From the NCBI GenBank assembly GCA_025057015.1, contig JANWYG010000002.1, positions 1 to 64,000 on the forward strand: a stretch of 64,000 nucleotides of DNA, given 5' to 3'. Origin of the DNA: Blastocatellia bacterium. Lineage in GTDB: Bacteria; Acidobacteriota; Blastocatellia; Chloracidobacteriales; JADJPF01. Of this stretch, positions 1-7,454 are shown in pieces. The notes under the pieces are model-generated. The model saw only the letters and a list, made by a program, of their open reading frames with translations. It made no database searches and was not told the origin of the DNA. The position numbers and the translations under genes were made by a program. Numbering within the stretch: position 1 is the first letter of the stretch; every line of letters starts with the position of its first letter.

Positions 1-101
1 ATTTGACTATCAAAAAGGCTATTCCTGAAGGCAAGACAGTCACTCTCAAGGTCAAGAATCCTGACGGCAAGCTCTCTTTAGGCGTATCTTTCAAGCGATA
101 A
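1..101 (+). CDS. C-terminal end of an IPT/TIG-like protein (partial)
   Basis: The frame that starts at position 3 is open from the window edge and ends in TAA at 99-101. It encodes the last 32 residues of a protein, including the stretch EGKTVTLKVKNPDGKLS and the end GVSFKR. The pattern 'V.V.NPDGK.S' followed by a short beta strand is what the last strands of IPT/TIG (immunoglobulin-like) domains look like; such domains occur in secreted or surface proteins. Everything upstream lies outside the window, so the architecture and function cannot be judged. A perfect hairpin follows 11 bp after the stop codon. Confidence is good that this is coding and moderate for the domain. Confidence 0.6.
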   Translation, partial: LTIKKAIPEGKTVTLKVKNPDGKLSLGVSFKR

Positions 102-112
102 CTCCCTCTACC

Positions 113-140
113 AGGTCGAGTAGAACCCTCTACTCGACCT
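113..140 (+). terminator. Stem-loop after the IPT/TIG-like gene
   Basis: A perfect 11-bp inverted repeat (AGGTCGAGTAG at 113-123, CTACTCGACCT at 130-140) with a 6-nt loop lies just downstream of the stop codon at 101. No T-run follows, so it is not a canonical intrinsic terminator. It may stabilise the 3' end or help terminate. Confidence 0.5.
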
Positions 141-208
141 AACCTCCAAAAGCCATCTGTGCGAGAAACGTATAACTTTCTTTCCCGAAAGCTGCACTGA
201 CCGCTACA

Positions 209-1051
209 ATGAGAATAATGAAAGTTACTTCGATAGTCCTTTTCTTCCTTCTGCAACAAGCACTTGCCAAAGAGAAGCTCGAGCTAGCCCTTCTACCCGA
301 AGGATTTGAAAGAAGCCAGATTGTCACCTTAGAAGCCGAGCTAAACAGAGCAGGTTTCTTATTAATAGAAACTGAGTTTGCGACAAAGATAGCTGAAAAA
401 CTAGAACTATCTGACAGGTTCAACCTCTCGTTGCGGGAAGCCTCAGCGCTTGGTCTAGCTCTTGGTACGGATGGATACTTGCTTGCGAGATTAGGATGCA
501 TTGAACGATTCAGAAGTGGCAAAACTTACACTGAGTCGACGCTGCTAGCAGCAGCAGTACTGACAAGGAGCGGCAAGGCCATCGATTTTTACTTCTTTGA
601 AGCTGAAGGCAACAACTGCAGCGAAGCAACTGCTGCAGTTCTTGAAAAGTTTCTACAGCAGCTACCAAAGCTGGCTGACTCCTTTAGGCAAAGTTTTCAT
701 GAACAGTTTGTTCAAGAGCAAGTCGATCCTGCCGATAGAGATGCTGTTCGGATCACAGAAGCTACGGATGATAAACTTCCACCCCAGATCGTAGATAGCA
801 CTAAGCCAACTTACACTCCGATAGCCGAAAAGCTTAGCTATTCTGCACGTGTTGAGTTAGAGGTTGTCCTTAGGGCAGACGGATCGATAGGAAGAATCAA
901 AGTACTTCGCTGGGCCTGCTGTGGACTAGTCGAGGCTGCTCAGGCAGCCGTCAAAAAGCTACGTTTTCGGCCGGCCTCAGTAGCCGGTAAGCCAGTTAAC
1001 TGTCTAGCCACTATAGTTTACAACTTTAATTATCTACGGCAAGCAAGATAG
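209..1051 (+). CDS. Secreted TonB C-terminal domain protein
   Basis: A 280-residue protein. The N-terminus (MRIMKVTSIVLFFLLQQALA) is a signal peptide or membrane anchor. A second ATG lies at 218, and neither start has a clear Shine-Dalgarno sequence. The last ~80 residues form a TonB_C-type domain: 'SARVELEVVLRADGSIGRIKV', a paired Cys-Cys, then 'AAQAAVKKLRFRPA...GKPV' and a final beta strand. The middle region (about residues 25-190) matches nothing I recognise. Unlike a classical TonB it has no proline-rich linker, so it may not span the periplasm; many Acidobacteriota encode such TonB_C proteins of unknown role. The following isocitrate dehydrogenase gene starts 64 bp downstream and is probably transcribed separately. 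Confidence 0.72.
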   Translation: MRIMKVTSIVLFFLLQQALAKEKLELALLPEGFERSQIVTLEAELNRAGFLLIETEFATKIAEKLELSDRFNLSLREASALGLALGTDGYLLARLGCIERFRSGKTYTESTLLAAAVLTRSGKAIDFYFFEAEGNNCSEATAAVLEKFLQQLPKLADSFRQSFHEQFVQEQVDPADRDAVRITEATDDKLPPQIVDSTKPTYTPIAEKLSYSARVELEVVLRADGSIGRIKVLRWACCGLVEAAQAAVKKLRFRPASVAGKPVNCLATIVYNFNYLRQAR

Positions 1052-1115
1052 TAGTTGCCGATTTTTGTTTTCAGTATAAAATCTACACTTCTCATATCTT
1101 GTCCAGGAGCAACCG

Positions 1116-2117
1116 ATGCATAGAATAACGCTCATTCCAGGTGACGGTATAGGCCCAGAAGTGACTTCTGCCGCTGTCAAAGTAATAGAAGCGGCTGGGG
1201 TAAGCGTCGAATGGGAAAGCTTTGTCATAGGAGCTGAAGCTATCGCTAGATATGGGGAACCATTACCTCAGCCGCTTATAGAGTCTATTTCCAGAAATAA
1301 AGTAGCGCTCAAAGGTCCGGTTGGTACTCCTATAGCCAGCGGCTTTGCTAGCGTAAATGTGGCTTTGAGAAAGAAGTTTGATCTATATGCTAATTTAAGA
1401 CCAGTAAAGAATATCCCCGGCCTTAAGACCAAGTTCGACAACGTAGACCTTGTTATAGTCAGGGAAAACACAGAGGATCTTTATTCAGGTCTTGAACACG
1501 TAGTAGTGCCGGGCGTAGTAGAAAGCTTGAAGATAATCACGGAAAAGGCTAGTAGCCGCATAGCTAGGTTTGCCTTTGAATATGCCCGCAAGAAGGGACG
1601 CAGCCGTGTTACTGCAGTACATAAAGCAAACATTATGAAGCTCTCCGATGGGCTGTTCCTAGATTGCTTTAGGCAAGTAGCACGCGACTATCCAGACATA
1701 CAAAGCGACGACATAATAGTAGATAACGCTTGCATGCAACTGGTAATGAGACCAGAAAAATATGACGTGCTGCTACTTGAAAACCTCTATGGTGACATAG
1801 TTTCGGATTTAGCGGCAGGCCTCGTAGGTGGCCTAGGAGTAGTTCCTGGTGCAAACATAGGTGAGCACGGAGCTATCTTCGAGGCAGTGCACGGCTCAGC
1901 ACCAGACATAGCAGGCAAGAACATAGCTAATCCTACAGCACTTATTAAGTCCGCTATACTAATGCTAGAACATATCAACGAAGTGGACGCTGCTAGCCGT
2001 ATCAATAAAGCTTTGGAAGAGCAACTTGCAGAAGGTCAGGTACTTACCAGAGATTTAGGTGGCACAGCCACAACTACAGAGTTTACCGATGCATTGATCT
2101 CTAGGTTGAAAGGTTAA
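1116..2117 (+). CDS. Isocitrate dehydrogenase, NAD-type (isocitrate/isopropylmalate dehydrogenase family)
   Basis: A 333-residue cytosolic enzyme of the decarboxylating beta-hydroxyacid dehydrogenase family. It begins with 'ITLIPGDGIGPEV', has the substrate-binding segment 'ASVNVALRKKFDLYANLRP', the 'VRENTEDLYSGLEH' loop, and the NAD-site signature 'EAVHGSAPDIAGKNIANPTA'. The Ser-x-x-Asn-x-x-Leu-Arg pattern and short length favour NAD-dependent isocitrate dehydrogenase (oxidation of isocitrate to 2-oxoglutarate in the TCA cycle) over 3-isopropylmalate or homoisocitrate dehydrogenase, which stay possible. The start ATG is preceded by AGGAG at about 1105. The leucyl aminopeptidase gene begins 3 bp after its stop, so the two are probably co-transcribed with the coiled-coil gene that follows. 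Confidence 0.9.
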   Translation: MHRITLIPGDGIGPEVTSAAVKVIEAAGVSVEWESFVIGAEAIARYGEPLPQPLIESISRNKVALKGPVGTPIASGFASVNVALRKKFDLYANLRPVKNIPGLKTKFDNVDLVIVRENTEDLYSGLEHVVVPGVVESLKIITEKASSRIARFAFEYARKKGRSRVTAVHKANIMKLSDGLFLDCFRQVARDYPDIQSDDIIVDNACMQLVMRPEKYDVLLLENLYGDIVSDLAAGLVGGLGVVPGANIGEHGAIFEAVHGSAPDIAGKNIANPTALIKSAILMLEHINEVDAASRINKALEEQLAEGQVLTRDLGGTATTTEFTDALISRLKG

Positions 2118-2120
2118 ACC

Positions 2121-3692
2121 ATGCGGATAGAAAAGATAAGCGTAGACACCTTCAGAATAGGTAAGGTGGAGGCTGATGCCTTAGTTATTCCTGTTTTCAA
2201 ATCAGAAAAGCCGAATACTAGGTTTTTCAAACAGTTAGACCTTCTATCCTCGGGTATGGTTAATAGGTTATTCGAGGCAGAAGAAATCACCGGCAATGTA
2301 GGAGAAACCTTGTACCTACTTGCGCCTATACATGTGTGTACAGAAGTAATCTCGTACGACCAAGGAATACCCTTGTACCTATCTAGGTATGAAGGCAAAC
2401 GACTGATGCGATGGATATTCGTAGGAGTAGGTGAGCAAGCAAGCTATGACTTCACTACTCCCGGCATGGCAGCTGCCACGGCACTTCGGTTAATAGTTAA
2501 GCACCGCATCTCCTCGTGTTGCGTGTTAGTAAGAGATCCAGATGGGCGGCTAGAAAAAGACAAAGTCGTTAGACTTATAGCAGAAGCAGTAGAAATGGCT
2601 CCCGTAGACCATGACAAGTACAAGAAGAAGGAAGAGAAGTTTATTCCTACAGCTGTGTACATTCATCTTGTTGAGTCGTATTTAGATGATCTAGCTGCTT
2701 CTACTGCCATAGAGCGCGGTAAAATAGTAGCCGAAGCGGTTAACTTCGCCCGCGAGCTTTGTGTCGAACCTGGCAGTACACTAAATCCCGTAGAATTTTC
2801 TCGACGCGTACAGGCAATGGCTGTTGAAAACGGACTAGAGTTTGAGTGCTACGGTGAAGAGCAGCTTAAGGAAATGAAGATGGAAGCGCTACTGGCCGTG
2901 GCTCGTGGGTCAGAACAACCTGCTCAACTTATGGTCATAAGATACAAAGGCACAGAGGATTCAGTAGCTCCCGTGGCCATAGTCGGCAAAGGCGTCACTT
3001 TTGATTCCGGAGGGCTGTGCATCAAGCCTCGCGACGCAATGTGGGAAATGAAAATGGACATGGCAGGTGCTGCGACAGTTGCCGGCACTATGCTTGCTGT
3101 TGCCAAACTACGCCCAAAGATAAACGTACTAGGCATCATACCTGCAGTGGAAAACCTGCCTTCGGGTAGTTCCTACAAACCAGGTGACGTACTACGAGCA
3201 GCTTCAGGAAAGACGATAGAAGTAATCGACACTGATGCCGAAGGTAGACTTATACTTGCCGACGCCATTCATTACGCCAACAAGTACAAACCTTGCTGCA
3301 TCATCGATCTAGCTACTCTGACCGGAGCTTGCGTAGTGGCTCTGGGAACTCTACGTGCAGCCCTATACTCGAACGACGATGATCTTAAGCGCGAAATCCT
3401 CGAAGCTAGCAAGCGTGCCGGCGAGAAAATGTGGCCAATGCCACTTGATGAAGACTATTCAGAAATGATCAAAAGTGATATAGCCGACATAAAAAATCTC
3501 GGTGGTCGCGGAGCAGGCTCCATCACGGCAGCAGCTTTTCTGAAAGAATTCGTAGACACGACACCGTGGGTACATTTAGACATAGCCGGTACGGCTTGGT
3601 TAGAAGAACATCGCCCAGAAATGGCTAAAGGGCCCACTGGTTACGGCGTTAAAACTCTAGTCGAATTCTTGCTCTCTAGAAGTGCATCATAG
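2121..3692 (+). CDS. pepA: Leucyl aminopeptidase (M17 family)
   Basis: A 523-residue M17 zinc/manganese aminopeptidase, normally a cytosolic hexamer that removes N-terminal residues from peptides. The catalytic C-terminal domain is complete. Expected metal ligands are K290 and D295 (GKGVTFDSGG), D313 (MKMDMAGA), and D372 and E374 in the signature DTDAEGRL; their spacing agrees with E. coli PepA. The N-terminal ~170 residues fit the macro-like M17 domain, and the total length is normal for the family. It sits 3 bp after the isocitrate dehydrogenase gene and 3 bp before the next gene, so it is most likely the middle gene of an operon. PepA proteins of some bacteria also bind DNA; nothing here tests that. 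Confidence 0.95.
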   Translation: MRIEKISVDTFRIGKVEADALVIPVFKSEKPNTRFFKQLDLLSSGMVNRLFEAEEITGNVGETLYLLAPIHVCTEVISYDQGIPLYLSRYEGKRLMRWIFVGVGEQASYDFTTPGMAAATALRLIVKHRISSCCVLVRDPDGRLEKDKVVRLIAEAVEMAPVDHDKYKKKEEKFIPTAVYIHLVESYLDDLAASTAIERGKIVAEAVNFARELCVEPGSTLNPVEFSRRVQAMAVENGLEFECYGEEQLKEMKMEALLAVARGSEQPAQLMVIRYKGTEDSVAPVAIVGKGVTFDSGGLCIKPRDAMWEMKMDMAGAATVAGTMLAVAKLRPKINVLGIIPAVENLPSGSSYKPGDVLRAASGKTIEVIDTDAEGRLILADAIHYANKYKPCCIIDLATLTGACVVALGTLRAALYSNDDDLKREILEASKRAGEKMWPMPLDEDYSEMIKSDIADIKNLGGRGAGSITAAAFLKEFVDTTPWVHLDIAGTAWLEEHRPEMAKGPTGYGVKTLVEFLLSRSAS

Positions 3693-3695
3693 CCT

Positions 3696-4241
3696 ATGTC
3701 GGATCACGAGGAAATAATTGCAGCCAAAATAGAGGAAATAACCGAACTGCTGGAACGGTTCTCTAGAGTGCAAACCGAGATACTTATCTATCTACAACGA
3801 GCACTTGACCTCTTTCAGGCAGCCGCTACTCCATCTCCAGCTACCGCTGTACCTAGCCACTACGAAGAGATGGAAGCTTTAGAAAAATCCTTCGAAAACA
3901 GCATCCACGAGGTCCTGAACATAGAGACTGCACTGAAGAACCTTACTTTACAGCGGCAGCTAGCTGAGGTAGATGAGGAAGGACAAAAAGCTGTACTCAT
4001 CTTCTCAGAGCTGCTCAACGCATTTACCCTGCAGATAGATACTGTCTCGATACTTCTACACTCAGGCGAAACCATGCTTTCTACTGTCAGTGTGACCGAT
4101 GGCGAAACACAGAACTACAAAGAAGGTTTCTTGCGCTTCTATAGTCAACTTAGACATGAGTTTACTTCGATGAAGGATTTCATCAAAGAAATGAGCAAGG
4201 ATTTCCAGCTACTTGGCGATACTAGCGATTTTGCTTCTTAA
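3696..4241 (+). CDS. Coiled-coil protein of unknown function
   Basis: A 181-residue protein, rich in Glu, Leu and Ser, with no signal peptide and no membrane segment. Residues 1-45 and 60-110 read as amphipathic helices with heptad-like leucines (for example EEITELLERFSRVQTEIL), separated by a short Ala/Pro/Thr-rich hinge (ATPSPATAVPS). I recognise no family. It starts 3 bp after the aminopeptidase stop and is therefore probably translated from the same mRNA. The composition suits a small helical adaptor, but that is only inference. About 145 bp with one hairpin separate it from the next gene. Confidence 0.7.
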   Translation: MSDHEEIIAAKIEEITELLERFSRVQTEILIYLQRALDLFQAAATPSPATAVPSHYEEMEALEKSFENSIHEVLNIETALKNLTLQRQLAEVDEEGQKAVLIFSELLNAFTLQIDTVSILLHSGETMLSTVSVTDGETQNYKEGFLRFYSQLRHEFTSMKDFIKEMSKDFQLLGDTSDFAS

Positions 4242-4343
4242 TACATAGTCGACAAAGCCACAGGGTCTCTTCTCTAAAACGGAGTAAAGTCCACAAGCTC
4301 TGGAAAGCCAAGTTAGAACATTAAACAAGCGCTGCTGACACTC

Positions 4344-4368
4344 AAGTGCACTCAGTTGTACTGCACTT
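4344..4368. other. Hairpin upstream of the amidohydrolase pair
   Basis: AAGTGCA (4344-4350) and TGCACTT (4362-4368) form a 7-bp stem with an 11-nt loop, ending 20 bp before the amidohydrolase start codon. No T-run follows on either strand. It could be a leader structure, an operator, or a weak end signal for the upstream operon. Confidence 0.3.
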
Positions 4369-4387
4369 TGATAAAAGATGAAGGAGT

Positions 4388-5986
4388 ATGAAAAGCTTTT
4401 GGCCCACAGTTTTATGCCTGATCATAGCTATAAATACCGCTGCTCAGCAACCTCCGACGAGTTATGCGATTACTAATGTGAAAGTAGTTGTTACCGGCGG
4501 AAAGGTTTTAGAGCCTGCCACGGTGGTTATTTCCGACGGCTTGATTTCCGCCGTCGGCAGCAAAGTAGCCATACCTGCTGAAGCAATGGTAATAGATGGC
4601 AAAGGCTTAGTAGTCTACCCCGGATTAATTGACGCCTTTACTGACATAGGCATTCAGGATGTCTCAATCGATGGTGCCAAGCAGCAACAATTTGTTCAAG
4701 GACCGGAACAACGACCGGCTACTACGCCATGGCTCATAGCAGCAACCGTATTCAAATCTGAAGACAAGCGGATAGAAACTTGGCGGCAAAGTGGGTTTAC
4801 TGCGATACTCTCTGTACCACAGAAAGGCATAGTGGCTGGTCAAAGCTCGCTCATAAATCTATCAGGCGAGGAAGCAGCCAAAGCAGTGGTGAAGCCAAAG
4901 GTCGCACTTCATCTGAGCTTTCAATCAACAGGTGGCTTCGGCACCTTTCCTAGTTCACTGATGGGCATCATAGCGTATGTTAGGCAATTACTACTTGACA
5001 GCCGACGCTACAGCAAAGTAAGAGCAGCTTACGAAGTAGCTCCACAGGGATTAAAGCGACCTGAGTATGATCCTGCTGCAGCCGAACTAGCAGAGATTCT
5101 AGAGGCAGGATTACCTGTGACACTCATAGCAAGTAGTGCTTCTGAGATCCGTAGAATAATAACCCTTGCTCAGGAGTTCAAGATAAAACCAATAATAGTC
5201 GGCGCACAGCAAGGGTATGAGGTAGCAAACGAGCTTGCCGCCTGTAAATGCCCAGCAATTGTAAACTTGAAATGGCCTGAAAAAAATCCTAACGCCGATC
5301 CTGAAGCAGATGAACCACTGCGTATATTGCGGCTACGGGCTTTCGCACCAAGCACACCCGCAGCACTTGCAAAAGCCGGAGTGAAGTTTGCCTTCTACAG
5401 TGGAGGGCTCAGTCCAAAAGAAGCCCTAAAGAAAGTCAAAAAAGCTATAGACGCCGGGCTACGTCCAGAAGACGGTATAAACGCACTAACTATCTGGCCT
5501 GCAGAAATCTTTGGTGTTGCCAGCCAACTTGGCAGCATAGAGGTCGGCAAGATAGCCAACCTTGTAGTCACTGACGGAGAATTGTTCGATGAGAAGACAA
5601 AAGTAAAAATGGTCTTTGTCGATGGACGCAAGTTTGAAATAAGAGAAGCCCAAAAGTCCAAACAGCCACCCGAAGTCGACCTAAGCGGAAAATGGACGCT
5701 CACGCTAAACACACCACAAGGTCAGCAAGACGTTACTTTAGATCTAAAAATGGCTCCAGACGGAACACTTTCAGGCACTATATCTAGCCACATGGGCACT
5801 ATACCTATCGATGAAGGCCAGGTAAGCGGGACTAGTTTCAGTATCAAGGCAAATCTCAGCTCCGGTCAGCGTAGCCTGACCATATCCTTTTATGGAAAAG
5901 TAGATAACAAAGAACTGAAAGGTACCATCAATTTCGGAGACCTGACTTCAGAATTTACAGGAAGACGACCAGAGGTAGAGAGATGA
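4388..5986 (+). CDS. Secreted amidohydrolase-like protein lacking the HxH metal motif, with C-terminal beta domain
   Basis: A 532-residue exported protein (signal peptide MKSFWPTVLCLIIAINTAAQ). Residues 25-85 are the small beta domain typical of amidohydrolases ('ITNVKVVVTGG...VVISDGLISAVG'), and 'GSIEVGKIANLVVTDG' is the usual C-terminal signature. Where active members read PGLIDxHxH, this one has PGLIDAFTD (residues 78-86), so both first histidine ligands are absent and hydrolase activity is unlikely. A beta-rich extension of about 105 residues follows ('DLSGKWTLTLNTPQG...LSGTISS...EFTGRRP'), a module that I associate with secreted acidobacterial proteins. The next gene, an intact paralogue, overlaps by 4 bp (ATGA), suggesting translational coupling and perhaps a complex. 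The AAGGAG ribosome site is only 1 nt from the ATG, which is unusually close. Confidence 0.85.
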   Translation: MKSFWPTVLCLIIAINTAAQQPPTSYAITNVKVVVTGGKVLEPATVVISDGLISAVGSKVAIPAEAMVIDGKGLVVYPGLIDAFTDIGIQDVSIDGAKQQQFVQGPEQRPATTPWLIAATVFKSEDKRIETWRQSGFTAILSVPQKGIVAGQSSLINLSGEEAAKAVVKPKVALHLSFQSTGGFGTFPSSLMGIIAYVRQLLLDSRRYSKVRAAYEVAPQGLKRPEYDPAAAELAEILEAGLPVTLIASSASEIRRIITLAQEFKIKPIIVGAQQGYEVANELAACKCPAIVNLKWPEKNPNADPEADEPLRILRLRAFAPSTPAALAKAGVKFAFYSGGLSPKEALKKVKKAIDAGLRPEDGINALTIWPAEIFGVASQLGSIEVGKIANLVVTDGELFDEKTKVKMVFVDGRKFEIREAQKSKQPPEVDLSGKWTLTLNTPQGQQDVTLDLKMAPDGTLSGTISSHMGTIPIDEGQVSGTSFSIKANLSSGQRSLTISFYGKVDNKELKGTINFGDLTSEFTGRRPEVER

Positions 5987-7272
5987 GGCTCATACTGCTT
6001 GTAGTGTTAGTAGTTACAGGGCGAGTCTTAGCGCAGGAAGAAATAGTAATTCGTAACGCCACCATCTTGACCATCACTAGCGGTACGATAGAAAAAGGCT
6101 CTATTCTTATTCGCGACGGCAAGATAGCAGAAATAGGCAACGTAAAAGAGCCACCTGGTGCGCAAGTAATAGATGCAGCCGGCATGTACGTCATGCCTGG
6201 AATCGTTGACTGTCATTCTCACATAGCTATCACTGGAGGAGTCAATGAAGGCACGCTCAGCGTGACCTCCATGGCCGGTATAGAAGACGTAATAGATCCC
6301 GACGACATAGACATCTACCGAAATCTTGCTGGAGGAGTAACTACTGCAAACATCCTACATGGCAGCGCTAATCCTATAGGCGGAAAGAATGCAGTAATAA
6401 AGCTACGCTGGGGCAAGCAGGCAAAAGAACTACTTTTTGAGGGAGCACCGCCAGGCATTAAGTTTGCTCTCGGCGAGAATCCAAAGCGATCGAACTTTCC
6501 GCCGCCTAGTAGTTCGCCACGTCGTTATCCTGCTACGCGAATGGGCGTCGAAGATGTCATCAGACAGGCCTTCGTTGATGCTCGCAAGTACCAGCAGACT
6601 TGGCAGCAGTACCGACAGCGCAAAGCAGCAGGAGAAAAGGTACTCGAACCAAAGCGCGATCTGGCTCTAGAACCACTAGTTGAAGTACTCGAAGGTAAGC
6701 GGCTGGTACACGCCCACTGCTACCGGGCCGATGAAATCTTAATGCTTATCCGCTTAGCCGAAGAATTTGGGTTTAAAATAGCTACATTTCAGCACGTTCT
6801 AGAAGGTTACAAAGTGGCCCGCGAAATAGCTGCCCACGGCGCTGGAGCATCTACTTTCTCTGACTGGTGGGCATTTAAAATAGAAGCCTATGATGCTATT
6901 CCTCACAATGCAGCGGTCATGCATGAATACGGTGTACTGGTATCTATCAATTCAGACAGCGCTCAAGAAGCTCGGTATCTTAATCTAGAAGCAGCTAAAG
7001 CGATCAAGTACGGCGGACTTTCTGAGACCGAAGCACTTAAACTGATCACCATCAACCCTGCAAAGCAGCTAGGTATAGACCGACGAGTAGGATCTATCGA
7101 AGTAGGTAAGGATGCCGATCTCGTCATCTATGACAAGCACCCTCTCTCGATCTATGCTGTCGTACAGAAAACCTTAGTAGATGGTAAGATATACTTCGAC
7201 CGTCAGAAAGATATCGAGGCAAGACGTGAAATAGAGAAAGAAAAAGAAATGTTGAAAAAGCAAAAGCAGTAG
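5983..7272 (+). CDS. Secreted amidohydrolase (imidazolonepropionase-like)
   Basis: A 429-residue amidohydrolase-superfamily enzyme with signal peptide MRLILLVVLVVTGRVLAQ, so it acts outside the cytoplasm. The catalytic set is present: HxH at H78/H80 (PGIVDCHSH), later histidines in 'VHAHCYRADEI' and 'ATFQHVLEGYK', and an Asp in 'SINSDSAQEARYL'. The C-terminal 'GSIEVGKDADLVIYDKHPL' completes the family pattern. Its substrate is unknown; relatives hydrolyse cyclic amides or peptides. Its ATG overlaps the stop of the preceding metal-less paralogue (ATGA), so the two products are probably made in fixed ratio. The C-terminus is a charged helix rich in Glu and Lys. Confidence 0.88.
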   Translation: MRLILLVVLVVTGRVLAQEEIVIRNATILTITSGTIEKGSILIRDGKIAEIGNVKEPPGAQVIDAAGMYVMPGIVDCHSHIAITGGVNEGTLSVTSMAGIEDVIDPDDIDIYRNLAGGVTTANILHGSANPIGGKNAVIKLRWGKQAKELLFEGAPPGIKFALGENPKRSNFPPPSSSPRRYPATRMGVEDVIRQAFVDARKYQQTWQQYRQRKAAGEKVLEPKRDLALEPLVEVLEGKRLVHAHCYRADEILMLIRLAEEFGFKIATFQHVLEGYKVAREIAAHGAGASTFSDWWAFKIEAYDAIPHNAAVMHEYGVLVSINSDSAQEARYLNLEAAKAIKYGGLSETEALKLITINPAKQLGIDRRVGSIEVGKDADLVIYDKHPLSIYAVVQKTLVDGKIYFDRQKDIEARREIEKEKEMLKKQKQ

Positions 7273-7280
7273 CAGTAAGA

Positions 7281-7303
7281 GTCTAACCGCTTACCAGTTA
7301 GAC
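7281..7303 (+). terminator. Stem-loop after the amidohydrolase pair
   Basis: GTCTAAC (7281-7287) and GTTAGAC (7297-7303) form a perfect 7-bp stem with a 9-nt loop, 8 bp after the stop codon. It is followed by the perfect 10-bp palindrome TCTTGCAAGA (7311-7320). There is no T-run, so a role as terminator is only plausible. Confidence 0.4.
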
Positions 7304-7365
7304 AAGGAACTCTTGCAAGAGCTTTCTACCGACTGAAATGCTAAATCGGAAAAGACGTTGGCTCT

Positions 7366-7391
7366 GCCAGAAAGCAGACTAGCTTTCTGGC
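7366..7391 (+). terminator. Second stem-loop between the amidohydrolases and the CARF-HEPN gene
   Basis: GCCAGAAAGC (7366-7375) pairs with GCTTTCTGGC (7382-7391) in a perfect 10-bp stem with a 6-nt loop, followed by the AT-rich stretch AAAGATAATTTTG. This is the strongest terminator-like structure in the gap and would isolate the CARF-HEPN gene from upstream transcription. Confidence 0.5.
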
Positions 7392-7430
7392 AAAGATAAT
7401 TTTGATTGATTCTCAAGGATGTATATTCGT

Positions 7431-7446
7431 CCTCCTCTGAAGGAGG
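7431..7446 (+). promoter_or_regulatory. Hairpin that includes the ribosome binding site of the CARF-HEPN gene
   Basis: CCTCCT (7431-7436) and AGGAGG (7441-7446) form a perfect 6-bp GC-rich stem closed by the tetraloop CTGA. AGGAGG is also the Shine-Dalgarno sequence for the ATG at 7455 (8-nt spacing), so folding would hide it. A weak -10-like TATATT lies at 7422-7427; transcription from there would begin near 7434 and lose part of the left arm, so the promoter position matters for whether the hairpin can form. Confidence 0.55.
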
Positions 7447-7454
7447 CATATCTC

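Noticed and set aside
139-522. Long open frame on the minus strand opposite the TonB-C gene
   Set aside because: It is Ser/Ala-rich with no family resemblance and lies opposite a gene with signal peptide and TonB_C domain. It is a shadow frame.
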